64,000 nt of DNA from CAYFQB01 sp964345225 (GCA_964345225.1 CAYFQB010000071.1:1-64000), one strand, 5' to 3'. Positions 27,739 through 37,091 are shown, counted from the stretch's first letter. Notes: generated by a model from the letters alone, not told the origin. Numbers and translations: made by a program.

Positions 27739-27866
27739 GGCATTCCTTCTATCATTTGAATAAAACTATACTCCTGCTTAGTGATAAGTAATTGAAGTTA
27801 CTAAAGCCTGGGGCATTAACTGATTAAGATTTTCTTTATTTTCATGAACTATGTTTACCCAGTTTC

Positions 27867-28922
27867 TTACCCAGTCTTATTAAAAAATATTGTTTGTGTC
27901 GGGTAAGCAAATTCAATTCCGCGTTTTTCGAATTCACTTTTTATTGAAAGGTTAATCTCCTGATTAATATCCATATACTTGTTATAGTCACTGCCCATAA
28001 CATAATAAACAGCTTCAAATACAAGGCTGAAGTCCCCGTAGGAGGAGAAATGAGCCCGGTCGAAAACCGTATCTTTCACATTTTCAATAGCATTTCTTAT
28101 TATTGCCGGTATCTCCTTTAACTGCTGGAGATTTGTTTGATAGGTAACGCCAAGATTAAAAATAACACGACGCCTTTCCATTCTTTTATAATTACGTACG
28201 CGTGAGCTGGTCAAATCGGTATTTGAAAATATTAACTGTTCACCGCTCAAACTACGTATTCTTGTTGTTTTAATGCCAAAGTGTTCAATGGTTCCCATGT
28301 ATTCCCCGACAATAATAAAATCGCCTATCTCGAATGGGCGGTCAAAGAATATTGTGAAATAACTGAACAGGTCTCCCAGAATTGCCTGTGCTGCTAGGGC
28401 AACCGCTATACCGCCGATACCAAGGCCAGCTATTACAGCTGAAATCTTGAATCCCAAATTATCAAGGAGAAAAGTAATACCAACTCCCCAGACGATTACT
28501 TTTATTGCAGTAAGAATCCCCTTAAGCCTCTTCTGCCTGTTAGTATCAACCTCCTTTTTAATCCAATAATTCTCAAGCAAATAATTTATCAGTGCTATTA
28601 AAAGGCGGATGCCAAAAAACGTTAATACCAGCACTCCAAGAATATCAATAAACTTGCTAAATAAAGGGGGCAGGGTCAAGATTTTTATAGATAGATAGAA
28701 GGCGCCGAAATAGATCAAGGGGATCAATTTCTTTTGAATGATATGAATCAGAAAATCATCTATTGTTGTGGAGGTCTTCTTCGCCCAAGCCTTAAGCTGG
28801 TGCAAAATGATACTACGAAGTATTCGAATAACAGTAACACCGCCCAGGAAGATTAATATGAAAATTAAATAGTCTGAAATTCTGTTATTAAAAAATGTAA
28901 TCTGCATTATATCGTCAAACAT
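27867..28922 (-). CDS. MscS-family mechanosensitive channel
   Basis: A 351-aa membrane protein with about five hydrophobic segments. The pore helix region carries the MscS signature, IAGLGIGGIAVALAAQAILG (near 170-190), followed by the beta domain motif FDRPFEIGDFIIVGEYMGTIEHFGIKTTRIRSL. The C-terminal cytoplasmic domain is complete. It is expected to release solutes on hypo-osmotic shock from the inner membrane. AGGGGTGA precedes the ATG. Confidence 0.93.
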   Translation of the reverse strand: MFDDIMQITFFNNRISDYLIFILIFLGGVTVIRILRSIILHQLKAWAKKTSTTIDDFLIHIIQKKLIPLIYFGAFYLSIKILTLPPLFSKFIDILGVLVLTFFGIRLLIALINYLLENYWIKKEVDTNRQKRLKGILTAIKVIVWGVGITFLLDNLGFKISAVIAGLGIGGIAVALAAQAILGDLFSYFTIFFDRPFEIGDFIIVGEYMGTIEHFGIKTTRIRSLSGEQLIFSNTDLTSSRVRNYKRMERRRVIFNLGVTYQTNLQQLKEIPAIIRNAIENVKDTVFDRAHFSSYGDFSLVFEAVYYVMGSDYNKYMDINQEINLSIKSEFEKRGIEFAYPTQTIFFNKTG

Positions 28923-29093
28923 ATTTCACCCCTTCTGCCCGAATGTTAATATTAAATATCTGCGATTACGCAAAAGCCGCAGAAACTGTTTAAATAAAAA
29001 AGCAATCAAGGCCGGGAGAATATTATTCTAATGCCCTTCCTTGTTAATCCCCAAAATGCATTTTCCGGTTTAATATCAACCTTAACGGACGAA

Positions 29094-30308
29094 TTACATA
29101 TACCTCTTTATAGCTTCCTTTTCCTCAATAAATTCATATTTGAATTTCTGGGTCTCTCTCCCAAAACATATCCCGAGACTTTCAAAAAGAGTCACTTCTT
29201 GCAAATTTACCTCTCTACGCTTTATCGCATCTCCGGTTGGCTGATAGTAAATTTTCTCTCCCTCTACATTTAAAACAGTATTTCCGGTTTTTCCTTCAAG
29301 TAAAAGCATAACAGCAGCAGCACCAGCCTTATACCCAAAATTGACATCATAGGATGAAGAATGTCCAGAACGCACAAGATGACCGGGGGTTACTTCCCTG
29401 ACTTCGGGTATCTTGTAAACGCCCGGTACATACATGCCTGTCTTTTTCATAAATGATATAACATCAGGATCATTCTTTAACCGCTTTTCGAGCTGCTGAC
29501 GCACATATTTCCCAGCACCTGCAAGCTTTTTATGCCCAAATGCATCAACCCCTGCAGATTCGTCATAGAGCAGTTCCCCGCTTGCCGTCTTAATACCTTC
29601 TGCAACAACAATGAGATAAGTGCCTGCCTTGACATCGCTCCTTTCGACTCTTGGAAAATAAGTTTTCTTAATATGTTCGTATACGATATCAAAGTCAACT
29701 GGAATTTCAGGTATCAGTATACAATCAGCCTCTGCTCCGACACCACCTCGAAATGCGGTATGTCCAACATATCTACCGAAGACTTCAAGAACCAGGACAC
29801 GGTTGTGGCTCATCCCTGTAGTTTTTAGATTCCTGCCAAAAACAGATATCATGTTGACTGCAGAATCACCACCGACACTATATGGCTGCAGATCAATGTC
29901 CATTGTCTTCGGTACGTGAATGCATGGAATGTTCTGAGATGAGAGGTCGACAACAACACTACCTGTATCATCACCTCCGCTTATAATAAGTGCATCTATA
30001 CCGAATTTCTTCAGCCCTTCCTTTATCCTCTTATATTTATTGTCGTCTTCTATCTTTTTTACTTTTACACGTGAATGTCCAGCCTCAGAACCTGCAAGAG
30101 TTGCATCGATATGACTTACTCGTTCTTCATTCAGGAATACAACTTCATCAAGGTCAATAAGGTTATAAAGACCTGCATATCCATTAGGAATAATAACTGA
30201 CTCAATCCCTAATGCATATGCCTCTCTTGCTATTCCTTTAATTACAGCATTAAGTCCACCGCAGTCGCCACCACTTGTAATAATCCCGATTCTTTTTACA
30301 GGTGCCAT
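29094..30308 (-). CDS. pfp: 6-phosphofructokinase, probably PPi-dependent
   Basis: Glycolytic/gluconeogenic phosphofructokinase of 404 aa. The phosphate-donor loop reads GGDD (111-114) where ATP enzymes have GGDG, and the catalytic loop reads PKTMDID (133-139) where ATP enzymes have PGTIDND. Asp114 and Lys134 are the two positions known to set pyrophosphate specificity in the family, so a reversible PPi-PFK is the best call. The fructose-6-phosphate motif GRYVGHTA is intact. An AAGGAGGG site precedes the ATG. Neighbours are pgk upstream and an MscS channel downstream. Confidence 0.88.
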   Translation of the reverse strand: MAPVKRIGIITSGGDCGGLNAVIKGIAREAYALGIESVIIPNGYAGLYNLIDLDEVVFLNEERVSHIDATLAGSEAGHSRVKVKKIEDDNKYKRIKEGLKKFGIDALIISGGDDTGSVVVDLSSQNIPCIHVPKTMDIDLQPYSVGGDSAVNMISVFGRNLKTTGMSHNRVLVLEVFGRYVGHTAFRGGVGAEADCILIPEIPVDFDIVYEHIKKTYFPRVERSDVKAGTYLIVVAEGIKTASGELLYDESAGVDAFGHKKLAGAGKYVRQQLEKRLKNDPDVISFMKKTGMYVPGVYKIPEVREVTPGHLVRSGHSSSYDVNFGYKAGAAAVMLLLEGKTGNTVLNVEGEKIYYQPTGDAIKRREVNLQEVTLFESLGICFGRETQKFKYEFIEEKEAIKRYM

Positions 30309-30374
30309 AAAACCCTCCTTTTAGTAATGTGTTTATCATTATATGCTCAAATCTCAAATACCCAGATTTGCTAT

Positions 30375-30454
30375 TTTCTATTTGCTATTCACTATTTGCT
30401 TTCTTTGCCTTTTTCGCTCTTAGCCTATTCCCCTTACTCCTTACTTCATAGGCT
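30375..30454. repeat. Low-complexity intergenic repeat
   Basis: Short degenerate units in the pgk-pfp gap: TATTTTCTATTTGCTATTCA, then CCTTACTCCTTACTT and ATAGGCTCTATGCCC. The GTAAGGAGTAAGG unit is the one found at 10588-10745. The array starts at the pgk stop codon. Confidence 0.6.
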
Positions 30455-31765
30455 CTATGCCCTTTTCGCTTTGCCCCTGTTTTCCATCAGTGCATGAACA
30501 GGTTTAAGACCATATGGGCTACCCTGTTCTATTGCAGTAAGAACAGTTCCGCCTCCTGTAAAGAAATAATACTTCGCATTATCAAGGACTGAGAGATAAA
30601 GGCCCGGACAAAGATCCTTGAATTCCTGCAGTGTATCCCCACCGCCATACATTTTAATGGCATCCCTGTTAAGGTCAATCGTGCTGTCCAATGCTGCAGA
30701 GCCAGCAGTAAAATGAGGAGTAAATCCCATAACTGCATTAACAAAAATTGTTTTTGCATTTAAAATACTATCATACACAATGCGGTCCCGAAATGATTTT
30801 GGGTCAATGTCCACTATATATTTGTATTTATTCCCCTGCCTGAAGTCCTTTATCGGTAATGTTCTATATTCTCCTTCTACCTTGCCTTCCATGGTATCTG
30901 ATTCAACTATATGAGGCATTTCTATAATCTTCTGGTTTATCCTGTCTTTTTCAACAAGGTCCTTTGCTGCTTCAATATCATGTTCTGAGACCCCTGCTGT
31001 ATTTATTCCATATTTGGCACAGAGATAGGTATTATATATAACACCACCAAGTATTAACTTGTCTACTCTCTCATACAGTGCATAAATAGGTTTAATTTTT
31101 GTGTCATACTTGGCACCGGCAACAACAGCCACGAATGGCCTTTCGGGATTAATGACAGAGTTCAGATTAATTATTTCCTGCTGCATTAAAAAACCTGCAT
31201 AAGAAGGAAGATATTTTGTAATATCATAGGTCGACACATGAGGCTGCCATGAGCCAAATGCATCATTTATGAATATATCAGCAAGGCCTGCAAGCTGCAA
31301 GGCGAAGTTTTTTCTTGTTTCACCTTCTCCTTCTTCACCCTGAAACCAGCGGGTGTTCGGAAGGTAAATACCGCCGATCTTTCTTTTACGGAGTTCACGA
31401 ATTGAATGGTTGATTGAAGTATCTATCCCTGTAATACCATATTTTGATTCAATATTGAACTCGGGTATTTGGAATTTTATATGAAGCTTTCGTTCTAAAT
31501 ACTCCACAACTGGTCTTACGGATTCTTCCTCCCTGCAATTAATATCTCCTGTCTTTTTATCTTTGGGCCTTCCAATATGGGTCATCAGGATTGGCCTTCC
31601 ACCCCTCTCAACTATGTTATAGAGAGTGCCGAGTGTTCTGTCAATCCTGTAAGGGTCCCTTATCTGGCCGCCTTTTACAACATTATGGTCGAACCTTACA
31701 AGTACAATCTTTCCATCAAGAGGAGCATTTTGTATAGTAGGAAGCCTGGGGTCTAATATGCTCAT
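30455..31765 (-). CDS. pgk: Phosphoglycerate kinase, divergent
   Basis: Interconverts 1,3-bisphosphoglycerate + ADP and 3-phosphoglycerate + ATP. It is 436 aa, about 40 longer than common PGKs. Family hallmarks persist in altered form: VRFDHNV (23-29) for RVDLNVP, THIGRPK for SHLGRPK, NDAFGSWQPHVST for NDAFGTAHRAHAS, AGAKYDTKI for GGAKVSDKI, MYGGGDT for VGGGDS, and FTGGGTVL for STGGGASL. The fold call is firm; the altered catalytic loops make full activity an inference. GGAGGT precedes the ATG, 34 nt after carB, so it may be cotranscribed with the pyr operon. Confidence 0.85.
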   Translation of the reverse strand: MSILDPRLPTIQNAPLDGKIVLVRFDHNVVKGGQIRDPYRIDRTLGTLYNIVERGGRPILMTHIGRPKDKKTGDINCREEESVRPVVEYLERKLHIKFQIPEFNIESKYGITGIDTSINHSIRELRKRKIGGIYLPNTRWFQGEEGEGETRKNFALQLAGLADIFINDAFGSWQPHVSTYDITKYLPSYAGFLMQQEIINLNSVINPERPFVAVVAGAKYDTKIKPIYALYERVDKLILGGVIYNTYLCAKYGINTAGVSEHDIEAAKDLVEKDRINQKIIEMPHIVESDTMEGKVEGEYRTLPIKDFRQGNKYKYIVDIDPKSFRDRIVYDSILNAKTIFVNAVMGFTPHFTAGSAALDSTIDLNRDAIKMYGGGDTLQEFKDLCPGLYLSVLDNAKYYFFTGGGTVLTAIEQGSPYGLKPVHALMENRGKAKRA

Positions 31766-31799
31766 TACTTATTACCTCCGGTAGGTATTAAAAATTTAA

Positions 31800-34700
31800 C
31801 TAAATTGTAACACAGATGTTTTTTCGGTCATAAGCATCATTTTTATGATATTCCTGTATCGATTTAACATTTACTTTTTTCTTCTTAAGCATCTCTATAG
31901 CATTAACAACGGCCTTTGCCCCTGCAACTGTTGTTGTATAAGGAATACCGTATTGCAAGGCGCTCCTCCTGATTGAAAATGAATCCCTCTTGGCCTGCGC
32001 ACCACTGACTGTATTTATAACGAAAACTATTTCCTTATTTTTAATTAAATCTACTATGTGCGGCCTGCCTTCTGCAACCTTATTTATAACTTCGACCTCA
32101 ATGCCTTTATTACTTAGAAAAGCAGCGGTTCCCCTTGTTGCAACAACCGAAAAACCTGCGGCATACAGTCTTTTGACGAGATCACATATGCCCGGCTTAT
32201 CTTCATCCCTGATGCTTATTACTATCTTCCCAGAAAGCGGTATCATGTTATTGCAGGATGCCTGTGCCTTTGAATATGCACGGCCAAAATCTTCGTCTAT
32301 GCCCATGACCTCACCTGTAGACTTCATTTCAGGCCCCAGGATTGTATCAACACCGGGGAATTTTTCAAAAGGAAAAACAGCTTCTTTAACTGCGATATGA
32401 CTTATTGATTTTTCTGATTTAACACCCAGTTCTTTCAATGTTTTTCCCAACATAACCTTTGCTGCTATTTTTGCAAGAGGAACACCTGTAGTCTTGCTTA
32501 CAAAAGGGATTGTCCGTGATGCCCTCGGGTTAACTTCAAGTATATATATGTCTTTATCTTTTACGGCAAACTGCACATTCATTAGCCCGATAACCCTGAG
32601 TTCTCTTGCGAGTTCCTTTGTCTGTCTTTTTATCTCATCTGTGATTTCTTTACTCAGAGAAAATGGAGGTAGCGAGCACGCTGAATCACCGGAATGGATA
32701 CCGGCCTCTTCAATATGCTCCATCACACCGCCGATAATAACATCTGTTCCGTCTGATACTGCATCAACATCAACCTCTATTGCAATATCGAGATATTTGT
32801 CTATAAGCACAGGATGTCCAGATGATGACATTACAGCGTTCCGCACATAATCACGAACAGAGTCCTCATCGTATGCAATCTCCATTGCACTGCCACCCAG
32901 AACATATGAAGGCCTGACCATAACAGGATAGCCTATTTTTTTTGCTGCGGCAGCAGCTTCTTCAACAGATATTACTGTATCGCTTTCCGGCTGCTTAAAT
33001 CCAAGCTTATGAATAAGTTCCTTGAATCTTCGCCTGTCCTCCGCCCTGTCTATCGAATCTGGAGATGTACCAAGTATCTGAATACCTTCCATCTCAAGAG
33101 GTACTGCGAGTTTAAGCGGTGTCTGTCCTCCAAACTGCACAATTACTCCAATTGGTTTTTCGGTCTCGATTATATTCAAAACATCCTCTATTGTTAACGG
33201 TTCAAAATAAAGCCTGTCAGATGTGTCGTAATCTGTACTGACTGTCTCAGGGTTGCAGTTGACCATTATTGTCTCATACCCCAGTTCCCTCAGGGCAAAG
33301 ACGGCATGAACACAGCAGTAATCAAACTCTATCCCCTGACCAATCCTGTTAGGTCCTGAACCGAGAATTATTACTTTCTTCCTTTCTGTTGGATTAGACT
33401 CACACTCAGACACAGGGGCAAATAGAAGAGGGTATGGTGACTGTGGCACAGCATCAGTGTTATATAAATCTTTTTTTTCTTTGTGCTTTGCGCTTTGTTC
33501 TATGCGCTTATAGAATGGTTTTTCATATGTTGAATATAGATATGGTGTATATGCAGAAAACTCTGCCGCACATGTATCCACCATTTTGTATACAGGAAGT
33601 ATATTTTTTTCTTTTCTGAGCCTCCTTATTTCTGTCTCATCAACACCAGACAGTTGAGCCAGTCTTCTGTCAGAAAAACCGTATTCTTTCGCCTCCCGCA
33701 ATAAAGCAGGGGGCAGGGGGCAGGGGGCAAATTCGTTTTCTCCATGCTCCGAGCTCTTTGCTCCATGCGCTTTTATCATTTCATCCATATCGACTATGTG
33801 CTTAATGTTATTCAGAAACCATGGGTCTATCTGCGTACATTCATAGATCTCTTCAATACTCATCCCGACACGCATCGCTTCTGAAACATACCAGAGCCTT
33901 TTTACTCCTGGTATTTTTAAATTTATCTTGATTTTATCAGTATCTAAATCAACATCCACCAATCCATAGTTCCCGGTCTCCAGACTTCTGAGTGCCTTTT
34001 GGAGCGATTCCTTGAAAGTCCTGCCAATGGACATTACTTCGCCGACAGACTTCATCTGCGTGGTAAGCAGTGGGTCTGCCTCAGGGAATTTCTCGAATGC
34101 AAATTTCGGAAATTTTGTTACTACATAATCTATAGCGGGCTCGAAAGATGCGGGGGTCTCTCTTGTTATGTCATTCCTTATCTCATCAAGTGTGAGCCCG
34201 ACAGCAAGCTTGGCTGCTATCTTTGCTATGGGGAATCCCGTTGCCTTTGATGCAAGAGCAGAACTTCTTGAAACCCTCGGGTTCATCTCTATTACAACCA
34301 TCCTACCGTCTCTCGGGTTCAGGGCAAACTGTATATTAGAACCACCTGTGTCAACGCCGATTTCACGTATTATCGCTATAGATGCATCTCTCATACGCTG
34401 GTATTCCTTGTCTGTAAGGGTCTGAGCAGGGGCAACTGTAATAGAGTCGCCAGTGTGAATCCCCATGGGATCAAAATTCTCTATTGAGCAGATTATTACA
34501 ACATTATCTTTTTTATCACGCATTACCTCGAGCTCGTACTCTTTCCACCCAAGGACAGACTCTTCAATAAGCACCTGACTAACGGGGCTGAGTTTAAGCC
34601 CCTTATCCAGAAGTTCTGCAAATTCTTCTCTATTATATGCTATGCCGCCGCCACTCCCTCCGAGTGTAAATGCAGGCCTTAATATAACGGGAAATCCTAT

Positions 34701-35183
34701 ATGCTCTATCGCATTAGTTCCTTCCTTTATATTCATAACTGCGGCACTTTTAGGTATCTCCAGTCCGATCTTTGCCATTGCCTCTTTGAAAAGTTCCCTG
34801 TTCTCTGCCTTTTTTATTGCATGAAATCTTGCACCTATCAACTCAACACTGTATTTTTCAAGAATCCCTTTCTCTGAGAGTCTTACAGCAAGGTTCAATG
34901 CTGTCTGTCCACCCATTGTTGGCAGGAGTGCATCAGGCTGTTCTTTCTGTATAATCATCTCCAGTATCTCTTCAGTAAGTGGTTCTATATAAGTTACATC
35001 TGCTGTTTCAGGGTCTGTCATTATAGTTGCAGGATTAGAATTTACCAGTATAACCCTGTATCCTTCATCCCTTAATGCCTTGCAAGCCTGTGTGCCTGAA
35101 TAGTCAAACTCACATGCCTGTCCGATTACAATCGGACCCGAGCCGATCATAAGTATACTTTTAATATCTTCTCTCTTCGGCAA
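31800..35183 (-). CDS. carB: Carbamoyl-phosphate synthase large chain
   Basis: Makes carbamoyl phosphate for pyrimidines and arginine; 1127 aa, about 50 longer than typical. Two ATP-grasp halves each begin with a phosphate-binding signature (GSGPIVIGQACEFDYSG and GSGPNRIGQGIEFDY), and a C-terminal MGS allosteric domain is present. The extra length sits in two in-frame insertions of repeat-like DNA: about 33385-33515 (before the second half) and 33704-33772 (in the oligomerisation region). The start is TTG with an AGGA site. Part of the PyrR-regulated operon. Confidence 0.97.
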   Translation of the reverse strand: MPKREDIKSILMIGSGPIVIGQACEFDYSGTQACKALRDEGYRVILVNSNPATIMTDPETADVTYIEPLTEEILEMIIQKEQPDALLPTMGGQTALNLAVRLSEKGILEKYSVELIGARFHAIKKAENRELFKEAMAKIGLEIPKSAAVMNIKEGTNAIEHIGFPVILRPAFTLGGSGGGIAYNREEFAELLDKGLKLSPVSQVLIEESVLGWKEYELEVMRDKKDNVVIICSIENFDPMGIHTGDSITVAPAQTLTDKEYQRMRDASIAIIREIGVDTGGSNIQFALNPRDGRMVVIEMNPRVSRSSALASKATGFPIAKIAAKLAVGLTLDEIRNDITRETPASFEPAIDYVVTKFPKFAFEKFPEADPLLTTQMKSVGEVMSIGRTFKESLQKALRSLETGNYGLVDVDLDTDKIKINLKIPGVKRLWYVSEAMRVGMSIEEIYECTQIDPWFLNNIKHIVDMDEMIKAHGAKSSEHGENEFAPCPLPPALLREAKEYGFSDRRLAQLSGVDETEIRRLRKEKNILPVYKMVDTCAAEFSAYTPYLYSTYEKPFYKRIEQSAKHKEKKDLYNTDAVPQSPYPLLFAPVSECESNPTERKKVIILGSGPNRIGQGIEFDYCCVHAVFALRELGYETIMVNCNPETVSTDYDTSDRLYFEPLTIEDVLNIIETEKPIGVIVQFGGQTPLKLAVPLEMEGIQILGTSPDSIDRAEDRRRFKELIHKLGFKQPESDTVISVEEAAAAAKKIGYPVMVRPSYVLGGSAMEIAYDEDSVRDYVRNAVMSSSGHPVLIDKYLDIAIEVDVDAVSDGTDVIIGGVMEHIEEAGIHSGDSACSLPPFSLSKEITDEIKRQTKELARELRVIGLMNVQFAVKDKDIYILEVNPRASRTIPFVSKTTGVPLAKIAAKVMLGKTLKELGVKSEKSISHIAVKEAVFPFEKFPGVDTILGPEMKSTGEVMGIDEDFGRAYSKAQASCNNMIPLSGKIVISIRDEDKPGICDLVKRLYAAGFSVVATRGTAAFLSNKGIEVEVINKVAEGRPHIVDLIKNKEIVFVINTVSGAQAKRDSFSIRRSALQYGIPYTTTVAGAKAVVNAIEMLKKKKVNVKSIQEYHKNDAYDRKNICVTI
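33385..33515. repeat. In-frame repeat-like insertion in carB (first)
   Basis: Encodes about 40 extra residues between STYEKPF and the KKVIILGSGPNR motif. On the coding strand it contains the stuttering unit CAAAGCGCAAAGCACAAAGA, a composition typical of intergenic low-complexity repeats in this window rather than of carB. The frame is preserved. Confidence 0.6.
33704..33772. repeat. In-frame repeat-like insertion in carB (second)
   Basis: Three exact copies of the 7-mer GGGGGCA (plus strand 33709-33729), followed by TCCATGCTCC...TTGCTCCATGCGC stutters. It adds about 22 residues (coding strand Ala/His/Gly then Pro/Cys-rich) between the DEMIK segment and LLREAKEYGFSD, where other CarB proteins have a short linker. 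Confidence 0.65.
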
Positions 35184-35202
35184 AGTTATCTATCCTAAAT
35201 TT

Positions 35203-35835
35203 TTATTTTCCTAAAAAATCTCTTATATCTCTCAATGGCAACTCGGGTTCCCCCCCGATCTTTCCTTCGATCTTATCAGTATAAATATTCCTTTCCGTTC
35301 CATCATTAAATTTAAGCACCAATGATACAAACTCCTGTTCATCGCCTAATCCTGGGATAAAACTGCCATGCTGAATGGAGATTTTTTCCACGAATTTTAT
35401 ACCGTCAGGATTTTCCGGTACAAACTTTTTACTCTCTACATCAATCGAACTTAAATTATCAAGGGAGAATGTCTCTATCTTTCTTCTGATAAGATCGTGT
35501 CTTGTAATCTTGACTGTTTTATTTGATTTATTAAAAACAACTTCCAGATACCTTTCTTTAAACACAAATGCCCTGAACCAGAAAAATCCAGCTACAAATA
35601 TGAGTATTAAAATAAGGTAATAAAGGGCTGTCATTCTAATACTCAAGAAAAGAAACAAATAGACAATTCCACTTAAGGCAGTGGCAGACAGAGCCGATGA
35701 AAACTCCTTATTGTAAATACCGCTGTGAAGAACGCTCTTTTTCTCTGCCCTGAATGATGAAGTTCTGAATATAAGTGAATCTGTTTTTTTCTGTAAAGTG
35801 TATTTCTTAACTTGTTCCTTGTTCAAACTGTGCAA
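35203..35835 (-). CDS. Unknown membrane protein between carA and carB
   Basis: A 210-aa protein with two adjacent hydrophobic helices (about 52-68 and 70-90) and a C-terminal soluble beta-rich domain (about 95-205). The likely start is TTG at 35835, which overlaps the carA stop by 13 bp; it ends 19 nt before carB. I do not recognise the family; the layout (two helices plus a domain starting YLEVVFNKSNKTVKIT) resembles bacterial PH-type membrane proteins. Its place inside the carAB pair is odd, and a role in the pathway is not implied by sequence. Confidence 0.65.
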   Translation of the reverse strand: MHSLNKEQVKKYTLQKKTDSLIFRTSSFRAEKKSVLHSGIYNKEFSSALSATALSGIVYLFLFLSIRMTALYYLILILIFVAGFFWFRAFVFKERYLEVVFNKSNKTVKITRHDLIRRKIETFSLDNLSSIDVESKKFVPENPDGIKFVEKISIQHGSFIPGLGDEQEFVSLVLKFNDGTERNIYTDKIEGKIGGEPELPLRDIRDFLGK

Positions 35836-37091
35836 CTCTCGATCATCTTCCCAAATCTTTTAAAGATATGTGCTGAATCATTTGGACCAGGTCCAGCTTC
35901 GGGGTGGTGCTGCACTGAGAAAACCGGTAATTCTTTGTGCTGCATGCCCTCTTCAGTGCCGTCATATAGATTTTTATGTGTAAGGATGACCTGTCCATGC
36001 AGGCTATTTATATCAACACAGTAGTTATGGTTCTGTGAAGTTATCTCGACCTTGCTTGTAGACAGATCCTTAACTGGATGATTTCCTCCATGATGTCCAA
36101 ATTTAAGTTTATATGTTCTGCCGCCCATGGCAAGCCCTAGTATTTGATGGCCTAGACATATTCCAAATATCGGTATCTTTCCTATCAGCTTTTTTGCATT
36201 CTCAATAGCGTATGTAACGGTCATGGGGTCACCGGGACCATTGCTCAGTACTATCCCGTTAGGTTTCATTTCTAATACCGCCTCTGCCGGGGTTTGAGCT
36301 GGCACCACCGTTATATCAAAGCCTGCATCATAAAGGTTTCTTAATATGTTTAATTTAACACCTAGATCATAAACGACCACCTTTTTCATTGCGGTTTGCA
36401 GATTGTAGATTGTGGAATCTCGTATATTATTCTCAGGGTCTTTATACCTCTGAATTCTGAATTCCCCTAAAGGGACGTTGTCCCCGAAAAGGGGCGTCGC
36501 CCCAACGGGGCTTTTCGCCCAACGGGACTTTACGTCTGAATTCCTAATTTCTGAAGGTTCCCATCTCCACAGCCCCTCTTTCCATTCATATTTTTCCTTT
36601 GTTGTCACTTCTTTCACAAGGTCAAAAGCTGATATTCCGGGGTGTGCTTTTACTTTATCTATGAGGCTGACAGGATCTGGATCGATTGAGGAAATAATTC
36701 CCATCTGAGCGCCGTGATTTCTCAAATGTCTCGTTAATGCCCTCGTATCAATTCCCTGGATACCAACTGTATTATTTTTTCTCATATACTCTGCGAGACT
36801 TATCGATGACCGCCAGTTGCTCGGGAAATCACAAGCCTCATTGACAATAAAACCTTCTGCCTTAATCCCCCCTTCAGACTCGATATCCTCTTCGTTAATT
36901 CCGTAATTACCAATCTGGGTATATGTCATGGTTACTATCTGTCCCTTGTATGAAGCGTCAGTGAGTATCTCCTGGTATCCGGTCATGGAGGTATTGAAGA
37001 CTACTTCTCCCATAGTTTCACCCTCAACGCCGAAGTTTCTTCCTTCGAATACATTACCGTCTGCTAGAATCAACAATGCCTTTACTGCCAT
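35823..37091 (-). CDS. carA: Carbamoyl-phosphate synthase small chain
   Basis: Glutamine amidotransferase subunit supplying ammonia to CarB. It is 422 aa against about 370-390 usually. The N-terminal domain has the FNTSMTGYQEILTDASYKGQ signature; the class I GATase domain has the nucleophile Cys in GICLGHQ and the His/Glu pair in FSVQHHPEA. The excess is an in-frame insertion (about 36400-36555) containing the nested palindrome element at 36467-36536, placed in the linker between domains. The start overlaps the pyrC stop. Confidence 0.97.
   Translation of the reverse strand: MAVKALLILADGNVFEGRNFGVEGETMGEVVFNTSMTGYQEILTDASYKGQIVTMTYTQIGNYGINEEDIESEGGIKAEGFIVNEACDFPSNWRSSISLAEYMRKNNTVGIQGIDTRALTRHLRNHGAQMGIISSIDPDPVSLIDKVKAHPGISAFDLVKEVTTKEKYEWKEGLWRWEPSEIRNSDVKSRWAKSPVGATPLFGDNVPLGEFRIQRYKDPENNIRDSTIYNLQTAMKKVVVYDLGVKLNILRNLYDAGFDITVVPAQTPAEAVLEMKPNGIVLSNGPGDPMTVTYAIENAKKLIGKIPIFGICLGHQILGLAMGGRTYKLKFGHHGGNHPVKDLSTSKVEITSQNHNYCVDINSLHGQVILTHKNLYDGTEEGMQHKELPVFSVQHHPEAGPGPNDSAHIFKRFGKMIESCTV
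36467..36536. repeat. In-frame nested-palindrome element, copy in carA
   Basis: About 70 bp. Read on the coding strand it runs GACGTAAAGTCCCGTTGG...GGCGACGCCCCTTTTCGGGG...GACGTTGTCCC-type palindromes, with ends related as GTAAAG/CTTTA. It matches the elements at 42644-42755 and 49207-49279 closely but lies in the opposite orientation relative to its gene. It is flanked by AATTCAGAATTCAGA-type stutter and stays open, encoding DVKSRWAKSPVGATPLFGD. Confidence 0.85.
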
